In this document: one piece after another, positions 1 to 11,467 of the stretch
Numbering within the stretch: the first letter of the stretch is position 1
Layout: the number at the start of each line of letters is the position of its first letter
DNA from: Microbacterium foliorum
Lineage (GTDB): Bacteria > Actinomycetota > Actinomycetes > Actinomycetales > Microbacteriaceae
Direction of reading: 5' to 3'
NCBI RefSeq assembly: GCF_006385575.1
Contig: NZ_CP041040.1
Location: 2,666,001 to 2,730,000 of the forward strand
DNA length: 64,000 nucleotides
Program-made: the position numbers and the translations under genes
The notes under the pieces: generated by a model
Databases searched by the model: none
Told to the model about the DNA's origin: nothing
Seen by the model: only the letters and a program-made list of their open reading frames with translations

Positions 1-1
1 G

Positions 2-505
2 TACCAGATGACGCTGCTCGTGCTGATCACGCTTCCGGCCGAGGTCGCTCGGCAGAACCCCGCCCCGCTGAACGCCGCGGATCTTCTCCTGGGTGCGCTC
101 TTCCTCCTGCTGCTGGTCGGCGAGACCGTCGCCGACCGCGAACAGTGGGAGTTCCACCGACGGAAGAAGCAGGCCGGTGGCACGCTGGCTCCGGGCTTCG
201 TCACCGAGGGGCTGTTCCGTTACAGCCGCCACCCCAACTTCTTCTTCGAGCAGAGCCAATGGTGGGTCCTCTACGCGATCGGGGCAAGTGCCGCGGTGGC
301 ATCTGGCGCGGGGTTCCTCGGCGGCGTGATCAATGGGACGATCATCGGCCCGATCCTGCTCAGCGTCCTGTTCGTCGGCTCGACGATCTTCACCGAGTCC
401 ATCACCGCCGGCAAGTACCCGGCCTACGCGGAGTATCGCCGCAGGACGTCGATGCTCATCCCCTGGCCGCCGCGGGCACGGCCAGTCGCCGAACCCGCGG
501 CCTGA
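2..505 (+). CDS. DUF1295 / steroid-reductase-like membrane protein (5' truncated by window edge)
   Basis: The frame is already open at the first bases, so the true start lies upstream and only the C-terminal part (about 167 residues) is visible. It contains hydrophobic helices near both ends and the family hallmark YSRHPNFFFEQSQWW in the middle, where Arg-His-Pro-Asn marks the DUF1295 and isoprenylcysteine-methyltransferase-like fold. Members are integral membrane proteins thought to act on lipid or isoprenoid substrates, but the bacterial reaction is generally unknown. It converges with the minus-strand gene that ends 12 bases downstream. The ATG at position 8 is internal and not the start. 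Confidence 0.8.
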   Translation, partial: YQMTLLVLITLPAEVARQNPAPLNAADLLLGALFLLLLVGETVADREQWEFHRRKKQAGGTLAPGFVTEGLFRYSRHPNFFFEQSQWWVLYAIGASAAVASGAGFLGGVINGTIIGPILLSVLFVGSTIFTESITAGKYPAYAEYRRRTSMLIPWPPRARPVAEPAA

Positions 506-517
506 CAACAGGCTGCG

Positions 518-1777
518 TCAGCGCACGACCGCGTCGGAGCCCGTGCGCGTCACCGGCACGAGGCGAGTGAGCTGGGTGACATGCGACGGCTCGAGCTCGG
601 CGAGGGAGGCGACGCCCAGGAGTCGCATGGTGCGCTCGATCTCGGTGCGCAGTATCTCGATGGTGCGGTCGACACCTGCACGACCGCCCGCCATCAACCC
701 GTAGAGGTACGCACGGCCGATGAGCGTGAAGTCGGCGCCGAGTGCCACGGCGGCGACGATGTCGGCGCCGTTCATGATGCCCGTGTCGATCATGACCGTG
801 AAGTCGTCACCGACAGCCTTGCGCACCTCGGGCAGCAGATGGAACGGGATCGGCGCGCGGTCGAGCTGACGCCCGCCGTGGTTGGACAGCACGATGCCGT
901 CGACGCCGGCGTCGCGCAGCCGCACTGAGTCCTCGACGTTCTGCACGCCCTTGATCACGATCTTGCCGGGCCAGATGTCGCGGATCACGGCGAGGTCGTC
1001 GTAGCTGATCGTCGGGTCCATGGCGGCGTCGAGCAGCTCGCCGACGGTGCCGCCGGTGGTGCTCAGCGACGCGAACTCGAGCTTGGGCGTCGTCAGGAAG
1101 TCGTACCACCACCACGGACGTGGGATCGCGTTGACGATCGTGCCGAGGGTGAGCTGCGGTGGGATGCTGAATCCATTGCGCTTGTCACGCAGTCGCGCGC
1201 CCGCGACCGGTGTGTCGACCGTGAACTGCAGCGTGTCGAAGCCCGCGGCAGCCGCGCGACGGGTGAGCTCGTACGAGATCTCACGATCGCGCATGACGTA
1301 CAGCTGGAACCAGTTGCGGCCGTGCGGGTTCGCTGCCTTGACGCCCTCGATCGACGTCGTACCGAGAGTGGAGAGAGTGAACGGGATGCCGGCCGCGGCT
1401 GCGGCGCCGGCGCCGGCGACCTCGCCCTCGGTCTGCATGAGGCGGGTGAAGCCGGTCGGGGCGATGCCGAACGGCAGCGCCGACGGACCACCCAGGATGT
1501 CGACCGAGGTGTCGACCGACGGAGCCGGGCGAAGGATGCCGGGGTGGAACTCGACATCCTGGAACGCCTGGCGCGCACGCGTGAGCGAGAGCTCGCCCTC
1601 GGCCGCGCCGTCGGTGTAGTCGAATGCCGCCTTCGGCGTGCGACGCTTCGCGATCGTGCGCAGGTCGTCGATCGTGAGCGCAGCGTCGAGACGACGCTTC
1701 CTGCCGTTGAACTCGGGCTTCTTGAACTTCATCAGGTCGAGAAGCTCTGCGGGGTTGGGAACCTGGCGCTGGACCAT
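518..1777 (-). CDS. lldD: FMN-dependent alpha-hydroxy-acid (L-lactate) dehydrogenase
   Basis: A 419-residue member of the FMN-dependent 2-hydroxy-acid oxidase family. These enzymes oxidise L-lactate or a related 2-hydroxy acid to the keto acid and pass electrons to quinone or oxygen. The TIM-barrel signature SNHGGRQLD (about residue 300) carries the catalytic His and the substrate-binding Arg. VIKGV upstream supplies the flavin-contacting Lys, and IDTGIMNG with the following region forms the phosphate site. There is no cytochrome b2 or other N-terminal extension. A FadR-type regulator gene ends 11 bases before its start, so the two are probably one operon. The exact substrate (lactate, mandelate, glycolate) cannot be read from sequence, so lldD is a family-level name. 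Confidence 0.85.
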   Translation of the reverse strand: MVQRQVPNPAELLDLMKFKKPEFNGRKRRLDAALTIDDLRTIAKRRTPKAAFDYTDGAAEGELSLTRARQAFQDVEFHPGILRPAPSVDTSVDILGGPSALPFGIAPTGFTRLMQTEGEVAGAGAAAAAGIPFTLSTLGTTSIEGVKAANPHGRNWFQLYVMRDREISYELTRRAAAAGFDTLQFTVDTPVAGARLRDKRNGFSIPPQLTLGTIVNAIPRPWWWYDFLTTPKLEFASLSTTGGTVGELLDAAMDPTISYDDLAVIRDIWPGKIVIKGVQNVEDSVRLRDAGVDGIVLSNHGGRQLDRAPIPFHLLPEVRKAVGDDFTVMIDTGIMNGADIVAAVALGADFTLIGRAYLYGLMAGGRAGVDRTIEILRTEIERTMRLLGVASLAELEPSHVTQLTRLVPVTRTGSDAVVR

Positions 1778-1788
1778 GTCGTGTCCTC

Positions 1789-2511
1789 TCAGTCGGTGGG
1801 TCGAGTGCTGCGGGTGAGGCCCGCCGCGGTGTAGTAGCCGGTGATGTGCGCACGAACGAGAGTCCTCGCCGCCGTGGCATCACCCGCTGCGATGGCCCCG
1901 ACGATGGCTCGATGCTCGGAGCGGAGCACGTCGGCCATGGCGCCCCAGTCGTCGATCGCGGCCGCGCCCTCCCGCACGTACGACTCGATCGCCGTGCGCA
2001 GCCCTGCCATGATCGCCGCGACGACGGTGTTGCCGCTGGACTCGGCGAGTGCGAGGTGCAACTGCGCGTCGAGGGCGAGGAACTCGGCGGACGTGAGCGC
2101 GTCGGCCTCCATCGCCTCGATCACTCGGTGCGCGACAGAGAGATCGGGCTCGTCCTGCCCGGCCAACGCCTCGACGACGGCGTCTTCGAGCAGCAGACGG
2201 GTCTGCACCACATCCGCGAGCGGGAAGCCCTGCGCAGCGACCTGGAGACGCAGGAGCGTCGACATGCCGCCGGTCGGCGTGGCGATCACGATCGCCCCCG
2301 ACTGGGGCCCTGAGCCCGTCGCGGTGCGGATCAAGCCCATCACCTCGAGCACGCGAACAGCCTCGCGGACACTCGATCGCCCGACGCCGAGGTCGGCCGC
2401 GAGGTCGCGTTCAGAGGCGAGGCGGTCGCCGGGGCCGAGGCGGCCGTCGAGAAGGTCCCGCTCGATGTGCTCGAGGACGAGGCGCCAGGCGCGTGCAGGC
2501 TGCTCCGGCAT
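1789..2511 (-). CDS. FadR-family (GntR superfamily) transcriptional regulator
   Basis: A 240-residue regulator. The N-terminal winged helix (about residues 8-75) shows the GntR pattern [18 protein letters not shown] followed by [16 protein letters not shown]. The rest is an all-helical FCD effector domain typical of regulators that sense small carboxylic acids. It lies directly upstream of the hydroxy-acid dehydrogenase in the same orientation, which suggests an LldR-like role controlling lactate or hydroxy-acid use. Two GTGGTC-N-GACCAC palindromes lie 50-90 bases upstream and match the TGGTC/GACCA half-sites known for this family, so autoregulation is likely. The effector is inferred from context only. 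Confidence 0.85.
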   Translation of the reverse strand: MPEQPARAWRLVLEHIERDLLDGRLGPGDRLASERDLAADLGVGRSSVREAVRVLEVMGLIRTATGSGPQSGAIVIATPTGGMSTLLRLQVAAQGFPLADVVQTRLLLEDAVVEALAGQDEPDLSVAHRVIEAMEADALTSAEFLALDAQLHLALAESSGNTVVAAIMAGLRTAIESYVREGAAAIDDWGAMADVLRSEHRAIVGAIAAGDATAARTLVRAHITGYYTAAGLTRSTRPTD

Positions 2512-2561
2512 CCGCTCTCCTCATCGTTCGCGTTCGGCTGCGTCCGTCGCGGTCGTGCTCA

Positions 2562-2598
2562 TGTGGTCTGACCACAGTAGCGCGTGTGGTCAGACCAC
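2562..2598. promoter_or_regulatory. Tandem palindromic operators for the FadR-type regulator
   Basis: TGTGGTCTGACCACA (2562-2576) is a perfect inverted repeat around one central base. GTGGTCAGACCAC (2586-2598) is a second copy centred 23 bases away, about two helical turns. They sit upstream of the regulator gene, and the arms match FadR-family operators. Cooperative binding is inferred. Confidence 0.7.
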
Positions 2599-2656
2599 GC
2601 AATCCGCGCATGCCGAGACACCGCCCGAAGGCAGAGGGAGGATGTGCAGGGGGCTC

Positions 2657-3310
2657 TCAGCCCAGACGCCCGCCGGACTCCTCGAGGTAGCACGCACCGC
2701 ACAGCGACTCGTACGTCGTGATCTCCGGCGCCACCGACCCGTCGGCGCCCTCGTCGATCGCGACCTGATCGCCGTCGAAGACGAAGCGCCCGCCGACCAC
2801 GCGGCCGTTGAAGACGGCCTTGCGCCCGCAGCGGCAGATGGTCTTGAGCTCTTCGAGAGAGTGCGCGATGGCGAGAAGCCGTGCCGAACCCGGGAATGCG
2901 TGCGTCAAGAAGTCGTTGCGGATCCCGTAGGCGATCACCGGGATGCCGTCCTCGATCGCGATGCGGAAGAGGTCGTCGACCTGCTCGGAGGTGAGGAACT
3001 GCGCCTCGTCGATGAGGAGACACGCGACGTCGAGCGCTCCGCCCGCGAGGTGCTCCCCCGCGGCAGCGCTGCGCACCGCCTCTCGCTGCGCCGCGAACAG
3101 CGCTCGCGCGTCGGCATCGGCGCCGATGAGGAAGTCGACCTCTCGAGTCACCCCGAGACGGCTCGCGATCTCGGAGGCGCCCTTGGTGTCGATCGCCGGC
3201 TTCGCGAGCAGCACATGCTGACCGCGTTCCTCGTAGTTGTAGGCGGCCTGGAGCAGCGAGGTGGACTTGCCCGAGTTCATCGCCCCGTAGCGGAAGTAGA
3301 GCTTCGCCAC
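2657..3310 (-). CDS. tdk: Thymidine kinase (type II, zinc-binding)
   Basis: A 217-residue kinase that phosphorylates thymidine or deoxyuridine with ATP in pyrimidine salvage. The Walker A loop is GAMNSGKST near residue 9, the DEAQF Walker B-like segment is central, and two Cys pairs (CRCG and CGAC near the C-terminus) form the zinc lasso typical of type II enzymes. Length matches the family. It ends in its own short tail with no obvious terminator and starts 7 bases after the mqo stop, so it is probably cotranscribed with mqo. Confidence 0.93.
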   Translation of the reverse strand: MAKLYFRYGAMNSGKSTSLLQAAYNYEERGQHVLLAKPAIDTKGASEIASRLGVTREVDFLIGADADARALFAAQREAVRSAAAGEHLAGGALDVACLLIDEAQFLTSEQVDDLFRIAIEDGIPVIAYGIRNDFLTHAFPGSARLLAIAHSLEELKTICRCGRKAVFNGRVVGGRFVFDGDQVAIDEGADGSVAPEITTYESLCGACYLEESGGRLG

Positions 3311-3317
3311 CGGCGCG

Positions 3318-4790
3318 CTACTCGTTGATGCCGAGGGTGGCCGCCGTCGCCGCGGTGGACTTCGCCGCCAGCTCGGGGCTCTTGTTCAGCTGCTCGCCGA
3401 ACGTGGGGATGAGCTCACGCAGCTCGGACTCCCACCCGGGGTACTCCTCGGGGAAGCACTTCTTGAGCAGATCGAGCATGATCGGCACGGCAGTGGACGC
3501 ACCGGGCGAGGCCCCGAGCAGACCGGCGATCGAGCCGTCGGCTGCCGCGACCACCTCGGTGCCGAACTGCAGGATGCCGCCCTTCTTGGCATCCTTCTTC
3601 ATCACCTGTGCACGCTGACCGGCGTCGATGAGCGTCCAGTCCTCGTCCTTCGCCGTCGGCATGAATGTGCGGAGGCTGTCGACCTTCTTGGCGTGGTTCT
3701 TCATCAGCTCCCCCACCAGGTACGTGATGAGGTCGGGGTTCGCGAACGCGACGCGCAGCATCGGCCACAGGTTGTGCGTGCGCACCTGCGACACGATGTC
3801 GAGCATCGAGCCGTTCTTGAGGAACTTGGGGCTGAACGTCGCGAACGGACCGAACATGAGCGAGGCCTCGCCGTCGACCACACGGGTGTCGAGGTGCGGC
3901 ACCGACATGGGCGGCGCTCCGACGGATGCCTGCGAGTAGACCTTGGCCTGGTGCTGGGCGACGATCTTCGGGTTCGAGGTCTTGAGGAACTGACCACCGA
4001 TCGGGAAGACGCCGTAGCCCTTGATCTCGGGGATCCCCGAGCGCTGCAGCAGCTTGAGCGCCCAGCCGCCGGCGCCGACGAACACGAAGCGCGCCTTGAT
4101 CTGGTTGGGCGTGCGCCCGATCGTCGTGCGGTAGTTGATGAGCCAGGTGCCGTCTTTCTGCTTCTTCAGGCTCTTGACCTCGTGGTTGGTGCGCAGCGTG
4201 ACGCCCGAATCGGTGAGGTGGTCGAAGAGCTGGTGCGTGAGCGCACCGAAGTCGACGTCGGTGCCCGCGGGCACGCGGGTGGCCGCGAACGGCTCACCCT
4301 TGCGGCGCTGCTGCATCAGCAGCGGCGCCCACTTGTTGATGACGCGCGAGTCCTCGCTGTACTCGATGCCGTCGAACAGGGGCTGCTTCTTGAGGACCTC
4401 GTAGCGGTCCTTGAGGTACTTGACGTCCTTCTCACCGCGGACGAACGTCATGTGCGGGGTCGCGTTGATGAAGGTCGACGGAGCGTCGAGCACTCCCCTG
4501 TCGACCAGCGACGACCAGAACTGACGACTCTGCTGGAATTGCTCGTTGATCGAGACGGCCTTGGCCGGGTCGAGTGGAGCACCCTTCTGCTGCGGCATGT
4601 AGTTCAGCTCGCAGAGCGCCGCGTGGCCGGTGCCCGCATTGTTCCAGGGGTTCGAGGACTCCTGCGCCACATCGGAGAGTCGCTCGAAGGCGACGATCTT
4701 CCAATCCGGCTGCAATTCGTGCAGCAGGGTACCCAGGGTGGCGCTCATGATGCCACCACCGATCAAGACGACATCGACGGTTTCGGTCAC
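3318..4790 (-). CDS. mqo: Malate:quinone oxidoreductase
   Basis: A 490-residue FAD enzyme that oxidises malate to oxaloacetate and feeds electrons into the quinone pool. It is a membrane-associated TCA-cycle step common in actinobacteria. The N-terminal dinucleotide-binding motif is VVLIGGGIMSATLG. The family features NNAGTGHAALCELNY and GGQFLKTSNP are present, and the C-terminal FAD-binding segment reads LLGASPGASTAVPIML. Length is normal. The thymidine kinase gene follows at 7 bases. Confidence 0.95.
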   Translation of the reverse strand: MTETVDVVLIGGGIMSATLGTLLHELQPDWKIVAFERLSDVAQESSNPWNNAGTGHAALCELNYMPQQKGAPLDPAKAVSINEQFQQSRQFWSSLVDRGVLDAPSTFINATPHMTFVRGEKDVKYLKDRYEVLKKQPLFDGIEYSEDSRVINKWAPLLMQQRRKGEPFAATRVPAGTDVDFGALTHQLFDHLTDSGVTLRTNHEVKSLKKQKDGTWLINYRTTIGRTPNQIKARFVFVGAGGWALKLLQRSGIPEIKGYGVFPIGGQFLKTSNPKIVAQHQAKVYSQASVGAPPMSVPHLDTRVVDGEASLMFGPFATFSPKFLKNGSMLDIVSQVRTHNLWPMLRVAFANPDLITYLVGELMKNHAKKVDSLRTFMPTAKDEDWTLIDAGQRAQVMKKDAKKGGILQFGTEVVAAADGSIAGLLGASPGASTAVPIMLDLLKKCFPEEYPGWESELRELIPTFGEQLNKSPELAAKSTAATAATLGINE

Positions 4791-4873
4791 CGGAACAGTC
4801 TAGTTCGAGGTCACGGCGCTGCCGACCACGCGGGCGGGCCAGATCAGACCGGTTCCGCATGGCGGGGATGCGA

Positions 4874-6043
<1,170 letters not shown>

Positions 6044-6057
6044 CTATCGTGTTGAGG

Positions 6058-7341
6058 TCAGCGCCCGGTGCCGGCGTGGACGGTCGCCTCGGCGTCGCCG
6101 TCGAGGCCATAGGCGGTGTGCACGGTACGGGCGGCCTCGGCGAGGTCGGTGTCGCGCAGCACGACCGAGATGCGGATCTCGGAGGTCGAGATCATCTCGA
6201 TGTTGATGCCGCCGGCCGAGAGCGCCTCGAACAGCACGGCAGAGACGCCGGAGTGCGTGCGCATGCCGGCACCCACGACCGACAGCTTGCCGATCTGGTC
6301 GTCGTGCACGAGGTTCTGGAAGCCGACCTCGGTCTGCTCACCGGCCAGCGCCTTCAGCGCGCCCGCGGAGTCGGCCTTGGGAACCGTGAACGAGATGTCG
6401 GTGCGACCGGTCGCAGACACGTTCTGCACGATCATGTCGACGTTCGCGCCGGACTTGGCGACGATCTTGAAGATCTCCGCGGCCTTGCCCGGAACGTCGG
6501 GAACGCCCGCGACCGTGATCTTGGCCTGGCCGAAATCGGTGGCGACACCGGCGACGATCGGTTCTTCCATGGCTGCTGCTCCCTCGGCTTCGCGAGGGTT
6601 CTTCATGCCCTCGCCCAGAACGTATGTGCCCTCGGACGACGAGAACGTCGAACGGGCGTGGATCAGGACGCCGTGACGGCGTGCGTACTCGACGGCGCGG
6701 ATATAGAGAACCTTGGCGCCGTTGGCGGCGAGCTCGAGCATCTCCTCGCTGCCGATGTGGTCGAGCTTCTGCGCCTTCGGGATGACGCGAGGGTCAGCCG
6801 TGAAGATGCCGTCGACGTCGCTGTAGATCTCGCAGACATCCGCATCGAGGGCCGCGGCCAGGGCGACGGCCGTCGTGTCGGAGCCGCCGCGGCCGAGCGT
6901 GGTGATGTCACGGGTGTCGCGGTTGAACCCCTGGAACCCGGCGACGATGACGATCGCCCCCTCATCGAGGGCCTCCCGCAGACGGATGGGCGTGACGTCG
7001 ACGATGCGCGCCGCACCGTGCTGCGAGTCGGTGATCATTCCCGCCTGGCTGCCGGTGAACGAACGCGCCTCGAACCCCATCGAGTGGATGGCCATGGCGA
7101 GGAGCGCCATCGAGATGCGCTCTCCGCTCGAGAGGAGCATGTCGAGCTCGCGCGGAGCGGGGATCGGAGCCACCTCGTTCGCCAGGTCGAGCAGCTCGTC
7201 GGTCGTGTCGCCCATCGCGCTCACGGCGACGACCACGTCATGCCCCGCACGGCGTGTATCGACGATGCGCTTGGCGACGCGCTTGATGCTCTCTGCGTCG
7301 GCGACTGAGGAGCCGCCGTACTTCTGCACGATGAGGGCCAC
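6058..7341 (-). CDS. lysC: Aspartate kinase (alpha subunit, with internal beta-subunit start)
   Basis: A 427-residue enzyme that phosphorylates aspartate, the first committed step to Lys, Thr, Met and peptidoglycan diaminopimelate. [12 protein letters not shown] at the N-terminus is the kinase signature, and two ACT regulatory domains occupy about residues 265-427. I chose the GTG at 7341 because AGGGAG sits 5 bases before it and the product then begins like other actinobacterial LysC proteins; a GTG 6 bases earlier is too close to that site. An internal ATG at 6570 (MEEPIVAGV) has GGGAG upstream and would yield the separate regulatory beta subunit known in this family. Confidence 0.95.
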   Translation of the reverse strand: MALIVQKYGGSSVADAESIKRVAKRIVDTRRAGHDVVVAVSAMGDTTDELLDLANEVAPIPAPRELDMLLSSGERISMALLAMAIHSMGFEARSFTGSQAGMITDSQHGAARIVDVTPIRLREALDEGAIVIVAGFQGFNRDTRDITTLGRGGSDTTAVALAAALDADVCEIYSDVDGIFTADPRVIPKAQKLDHIGSEEMLELAANGAKVLYIRAVEYARRHGVLIHARSTFSSSEGTYVLGEGMKNPREAEGAAAMEEPIVAGVATDFGQAKITVAGVPDVPGKAAEIFKIVAKSGANVDMIVQNVSATGRTDISFTVPKADSAGALKALAGEQTEVGFQNLVHDDQIGKLSVVGAGMRTHSGVSAVLFEALSAGGINIEMISTSEIRISVVLRDTDLAEAARTVHTAYGLDGDAEATVHAGTGR

Positions 7342-7433
7342 GTTCACTCCCTGGGATGTCGGGCGGATCCGCCCACACTCATTCTACGATCGGCGCGTAT
7401 GCGCTTCTTCGCATGTGACGCTGTCGAGCGAAG

Positions 7434-8372
7434 TCAGGGAGCCGGCGGCAGGGGCGCGACAGCCAGGTCGGGAGTTGCGGGGGCCTGCGGGCGGAGGCGT
7501 CCGCCGGTGGCGGCGAACCAGCAGCCCACGATGATGAGCGGGAATCCGATGAGCAGCCCCGGTGTCAGGGGCTCGGCGAGCACGATCGCCCCGAGGATTA
7601 TCGCCACGACCGGGTTGACGTAGGTGAACAGCGGGGCACGAACAGGACCGACCTCGCGGATGAGCGCGAAGAACGCCAGGAAGGCGACGGCGGTGCAGAT
7701 GACGGCCAACGCCAGGAGCGCGAAGATCGAGGGAAGCGTCGGCACCTCGTGCTGCGTGAGCAGACCGATGGGCAGATAGATCACACCGATCATGAGCAGT
7801 GACAGCGTGATGGTGCCCAGCGAGGGGACGTCGTTGAGCTTGCGCGCCACGATGAAGGGCGCGATCGCATAGAGGACGGCCACCAGCAGCACCTCCCCGG
7901 CCGCGAGCAGACTGACCTCTCCGCCGAAGAGTCCGGGGCCGGCGACCACGATCGCGACGCCGATGAATCCCACGAGAAGGCCGATTCCGCGCGTCGGGCG
8001 CAGAACGCCCCGATCCCCGCCGCTCAGGGCGATCAGGGCGGCGAACAGTGGCACCGTCGCGACGAGCAGACCGGTCATGCCCGAGGGCAGGGTCATCTCT
8101 GCGTGACCGAGCAGCAGGAACGGGCCGGCCATCTCGACGAGCCCGAAGGCGAGCACCCAGGGCCAGTGCTTCCACGCAGCTCTCAGCGCACCGCCTCGAA
8201 GCGCGAACGGCAGGAGCAGCAGTGCCGCGATGAGGGTGCGCCCTGCGACGATGGCGGGCGGCGAGAACGACTCGACCGCGATGCTGATGAACAGATAGGG
8301 CACGCCCCACAGCAGCGCCATGGCGCCGAACAGCAGCCAGCCGCGTCGCGTGAAGCCGCCCTGGGCGTTCAC
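7434..8372 (-). CDS. EamA/DMT-family membrane transporter
   Basis: A 312-residue protein with about ten hydrophobic helices arranged as two repeated EamA halves, the drug/metabolite transporter layout. The first half begins [17 protein letters not shown], and the second ends with [15 protein letters not shown]. Such proteins usually export metabolites or amino acids, but the substrate cannot be told from sequence. Its start overlaps the recR stop by 4 bases, so it is translated from the dnaX-recR message. Confidence 0.88.
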   Translation of the reverse strand: MNAQGGFTRRGWLLFGAMALLWGVPYLFISIAVESFSPPAIVAGRTLIAALLLLPFALRGGALRAAWKHWPWVLAFGLVEMAGPFLLLGHAEMTLPSGMTGLLVATVPLFAALIALSGGDRGVLRPTRGIGLLVGFIGVAIVVAGPGLFGGEVSLLAAGEVLLVAVLYAIAPFIVARKLNDVPSLGTITLSLLMIGVIYLPIGLLTQHEVPTLPSIFALLALAVICTAVAFLAFFALIREVGPVRAPLFTYVNPVVAIILGAIVLAEPLTPGLLIGFPLIIVGCWFAATGGRLRPQAPATPDLAVAPLPPAP

Positions 8373-8962
8373 AGCACGCGACGGCCCTCGAAGGCGCGCC
8401 CAAGAGTGACCTCGTCGGCGTATTCGAGGTCTCCACCGACCGGAAGTCCGGAGGCGAGGCGGGACACGGTGATCTGCATGGTGGTGAGCAGACGACTGAG
8501 ATAGCTGGCCGTCGCCTCACCCTCGAGGTTGGGGTTCGTCGCGAGGATGACCTCCTGCACCGTGGCATCGGCGAGCCGAGTCATCAGCTGCGCGATGCGG
8601 AGATCGTCGGGTCCGATGCCGGCGATCGGGCTGATCGCCCCGCCGAGCACGTGGTAGAGACCACGGAACTCACGGGTGCGTTCGATCGCGGCGACGTCCT
8701 TCGCGTCTTCGACCACGCAGATGAGGGCAGGATTGCGTCTGGGGTCGCGGCAGATCGCGCAGCGGTCCTGCTCCGACACGTTGCCGCAGATCTCGCAGAA
8801 GCGCACCCGCACCCGCACCTCGACGAGCAGCTCGGCGAGCCGCGCGACGTCGAACGTCGGCGTCTGCAGGATGTGGAATGCGATGCGCTGCGCGGACTTG
8901 GGGCCGATTCCGGGGAGCCGACCGAACTCGTCGATCAGCTCCTGAACGATTCCGTCGTACAT
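8369..8962 (-). CDS. recR: Recombination mediator RecR
   Basis: A 197-residue protein acting with RecF and RecO to load RecA at gaps. The helix-hairpin-helix is near [17 protein letters not shown], followed by a four-Cys zinc finger ([16 protein letters not shown]) and a Toprim domain with [13 protein letters not shown]. Length is standard. The start overlaps the dnaX stop, giving the conserved dnaX-recR gene order. Confidence 0.96.
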   Translation of the reverse strand: MYDGIVQELIDEFGRLPGIGPKSAQRIAFHILQTPTFDVARLAELLVEVRVRVRFCEICGNVSEQDRCAICRDPRRNPALICVVEDAKDVAAIERTREFRGLYHVLGGAISPIAGIGPDDLRIAQLMTRLADATVQEVILATNPNLEGEATASYLSRLLTTMQITVSRLASGLPVGGDLEYADEVTLGRAFEGRRVL

Positions 8963-11364
8963 CAGGAGAACCTCGTCGGGGGCTCGTAGGGCTCTTCGCG
9001 AACGAACGTCGCGCCGAGCACCTGGCGGATCACGGCCTCGCCGTAGCGCTGGACTCCCCCGGCGGGGGTGCGCTCAGTGATCACCGGGGCTGCTGCGGCC
9101 GAAGCCACCTTGCGCACCGGGGCTGCCTGCACAGGCGTCGACCGCGCGGATGCGGAGGGAGACGCCGACTGCGCGCGGGCGGCCGTCGGTGCGGCCTGCG
9201 ACGTCGGCGCAGGCTCGTAGGACGGGTCGTACGGCGGTTCGTCGTCGAAATAGGGCGGCTCGTCGTCGAGGGGAGGCGGCGGTTCGTCTCCCTCGCCGGG
9301 CCGATCATCGCTCGGAGTCGAGGGCGTCGGCATCGGCGCGGCCGCAGGGGCTGCCGACGGGGCCGCCGGCGGGGTCGTCGCCGCGGCCGGCACCGGGGCG
9401 GGCGCCGGGACCGGCACCGCCACTTCGGATGCCGGAATCGACGCGACCGCCCATTCGGTCACCGGGGCTGAGGACGCACGGTTGTTCTGAGGCGGTGATG
9501 TCCGAGCGGCGGCCGTCTCAGCGTCCGGCGTCTGAGGACGAGGTGTCTGAGATCGCGGTGCCTGAGCGCTGGGTGAGCTCGCTGACGCAGGCTCCGATGC
9601 GGGCGCGTCGTCTGCCGGGCGCGCCGCTGCGGGCGAGGAGGGCTGGCGAGGAGCACCACCCGTCGGCATCGGTGCGGGCAGGTACTTGACCCGCACACCG
9701 AGTTCCTGCTCGATGGCTCCGCGCAGATGATCGGACGGGCCGGAACCCGGCGTCGTGCCCTTGAACTTCGCCACGTCGTGCTGGCTGGCGAAGCCGAGGG
9801 TCAGCACCTCTGTCTCGGTGACGAACGCGAGCGGCTGCACGGCGGTGGCCAGCAACCATGACGTGCGGCTGACGCTCTCGAGCCTCTTGAGCACGGCCGG
9901 CCAGGCGGCGGTGATCTGCTCGAACGCGACCGGGCCTGAGGGCACCGCGGTGTCGGCCACCGGTTCGGCGGCGGGTGTGCTCGTCGTCGCAGCGCGCGAC
10001 GCCACGGGCTCGGCATCCGCGTTCTCGGCCACAGGGGCCTCGGCCACGACAGCAGTCGGCCGGGCGCCAGCCGACTCGGCCTCGACGGGATCGGTCGCGG
10101 CAGCGGCGGCTGCAGCCTCAGGGGCAGCAACCGCACCGGGCTGAGCAGCGGCAGCAGCAGCAGCGGGCTGAGACGCACCAGCATTCGTCGCGCGTGCCGG
10201 CGCTCCCGAGGCGCTCTGCGCGGACGGGACGGCCGCGACCGCTGCCCCTCCGGAGGCGAGCACACGAGCGACCATCAGCTCGAGGTGCAGTCGGGGTGAC
10301 GTCGCGCCCGACATGTCGTCGAGAGCGGCGCTGACGATGTCTGCCGTGCGCGACAGCCGCGCCGAACCGAACGAATCCGCCTGGGTGCGCATGCGAGCGA
10401 GCTCGTCGTCGGCGATGCCGCGGAGCACGGAGGATGCCCCGGCTCCGACGGCCGCGATCACGATGAGGTCACGCAGGCGTTCGAGCAGGTCGTCGACGAA
10501 ACGACGGGGGTCCTGCCCGGTCTGCACCACGCGGTCGATGGCGGGGAACGCCGCGGCCGCGTCGGCGGCGGCGAGCGCGTCGACGATCTCGTCGAGAAGG
10601 GCCGCGTGGGTGTAGCCGAGGAGAGCGACAGCGCGCTCGTAGGCGACGGTCACGGTCTCGGAGCCCGCGGGCGAATCGGACCCGGCGATCAGCTGGTCGA
10701 GCAGCGAGAGGGTGTCTCGCGGAGAGCCTCCTCCTGCCCGGACCACCAGGGGCAGCACACCGCGCTCGGCGACCACGCCCTCTTCGCCGCACAGCTTCTC
10801 GACGTACTCGAGCATCGCGGCCGGCGGCACCAGACGGAACGGGTAGTGGTGCGTGCGCGAGCGGATCGTGCCGAGCACCTTCTCGGGCTCGGTCGTCGCG
10901 AAGATGAACTTCACGTGCTCCGGCGGCTCTTCGACGAGCTTGAGGAGGGCGTTGAATCCCTGCGGCGTCACCATGTGCGCCTCGTCGAGGATGAAGATCT
11001 TGTAGCGGTCGCGGCTGGGGGCGAATGTCGCCCGCTCGCGCAGGTCGCGGGCGTCATCGACGCCGTTGTGGCTGGCCGCATCGATCTCGACGACGTCGAG
11101 TGATCCGCCGCCGGCGCGCGACAGCTCGACGCAGCTCGGGCACGTGCCGCAGGGCACGTCGGTCGGCCCCTCGGCGCAGTTGAGGCAGCGGGCGAGGATG
11201 CGCGCAGACGTCGTCTTTCCGCACCCACGGGGTCCGGAGAACAGATATGCGTGGCCGACACGGTCGCCGCGGAGGGCGGTCATCAGAGGTTCGGTCACCT
11301 GGGACTGCCCGATCATCTCGCCGAACGACTCGGGGCGGTAGCGGCGGTAGAGGGCTGTGGTCAC
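8962..11364 (-). CDS. dnaX: DNA polymerase III subunit gamma/tau
   Basis: An 800-residue clamp-loader ATPase. The N-terminal AAA+ module holds [10 protein letters not shown] (Walker A), a zinc module with Cys in CLNC, PCGTC and CVELS neighbourhoods, and LDEAHMVT (Walker B). A very Ala/Pro-rich linker spans roughly residues 380-480 and 560-760, ending in a short conserved tail, VLGATFV. The long linker explains the size and is common in actinobacteria. I saw no A-rich slippery site, so a separate gamma product by frameshifting is not supported. Confidence 0.95.
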   Translation of the reverse strand: MTTALYRRYRPESFGEMIGQSQVTEPLMTALRGDRVGHAYLFSGPRGCGKTTSARILARCLNCAEGPTDVPCGTCPSCVELSRAGGGSLDVVEIDAASHNGVDDARDLRERATFAPSRDRYKIFILDEAHMVTPQGFNALLKLVEEPPEHVKFIFATTEPEKVLGTIRSRTHHYPFRLVPPAAMLEYVEKLCGEEGVVAERGVLPLVVRAGGGSPRDTLSLLDQLIAGSDSPAGSETVTVAYERAVALLGYTHAALLDEIVDALAAADAAAAFPAIDRVVQTGQDPRRFVDDLLERLRDLIVIAAVGAGASSVLRGIADDELARMRTQADSFGSARLSRTADIVSAALDDMSGATSPRLHLELMVARVLASGGAAVAAVPSAQSASGAPARATNAGASQPAAAAAAAQPGAVAAPEAAAAAAATDPVEAESAGARPTAVVAEAPVAENADAEPVASRAATTSTPAAEPVADTAVPSGPVAFEQITAAWPAVLKRLESVSRTSWLLATAVQPLAFVTETEVLTLGFASQHDVAKFKGTTPGSGPSDHLRGAIEQELGVRVKYLPAPMPTGGAPRQPSSPAAARPADDAPASEPASASSPSAQAPRSQTPRPQTPDAETAAARTSPPQNNRASSAPVTEWAVASIPASEVAVPVPAPAPVPAAATTPPAAPSAAPAAAPMPTPSTPSDDRPGEGDEPPPPLDDEPPYFDDEPPYDPSYEPAPTSQAAPTAARAQSASPSASARSTPVQAAPVRKVASAAAAPVITERTPAGGVQRYGEAVIRQVLGATFVREEPYEPPTRFS

Positions 11365-11467
11365 CAGAACAGCCTACGGCGTGCCACGGACGTTCCGGCA
11401 GCCGGGCGCCGACGATCGTGCGGTGATCCTCGGCGCGCCGCTCGGGCCGCCGAAGTGCGGTGAGGAA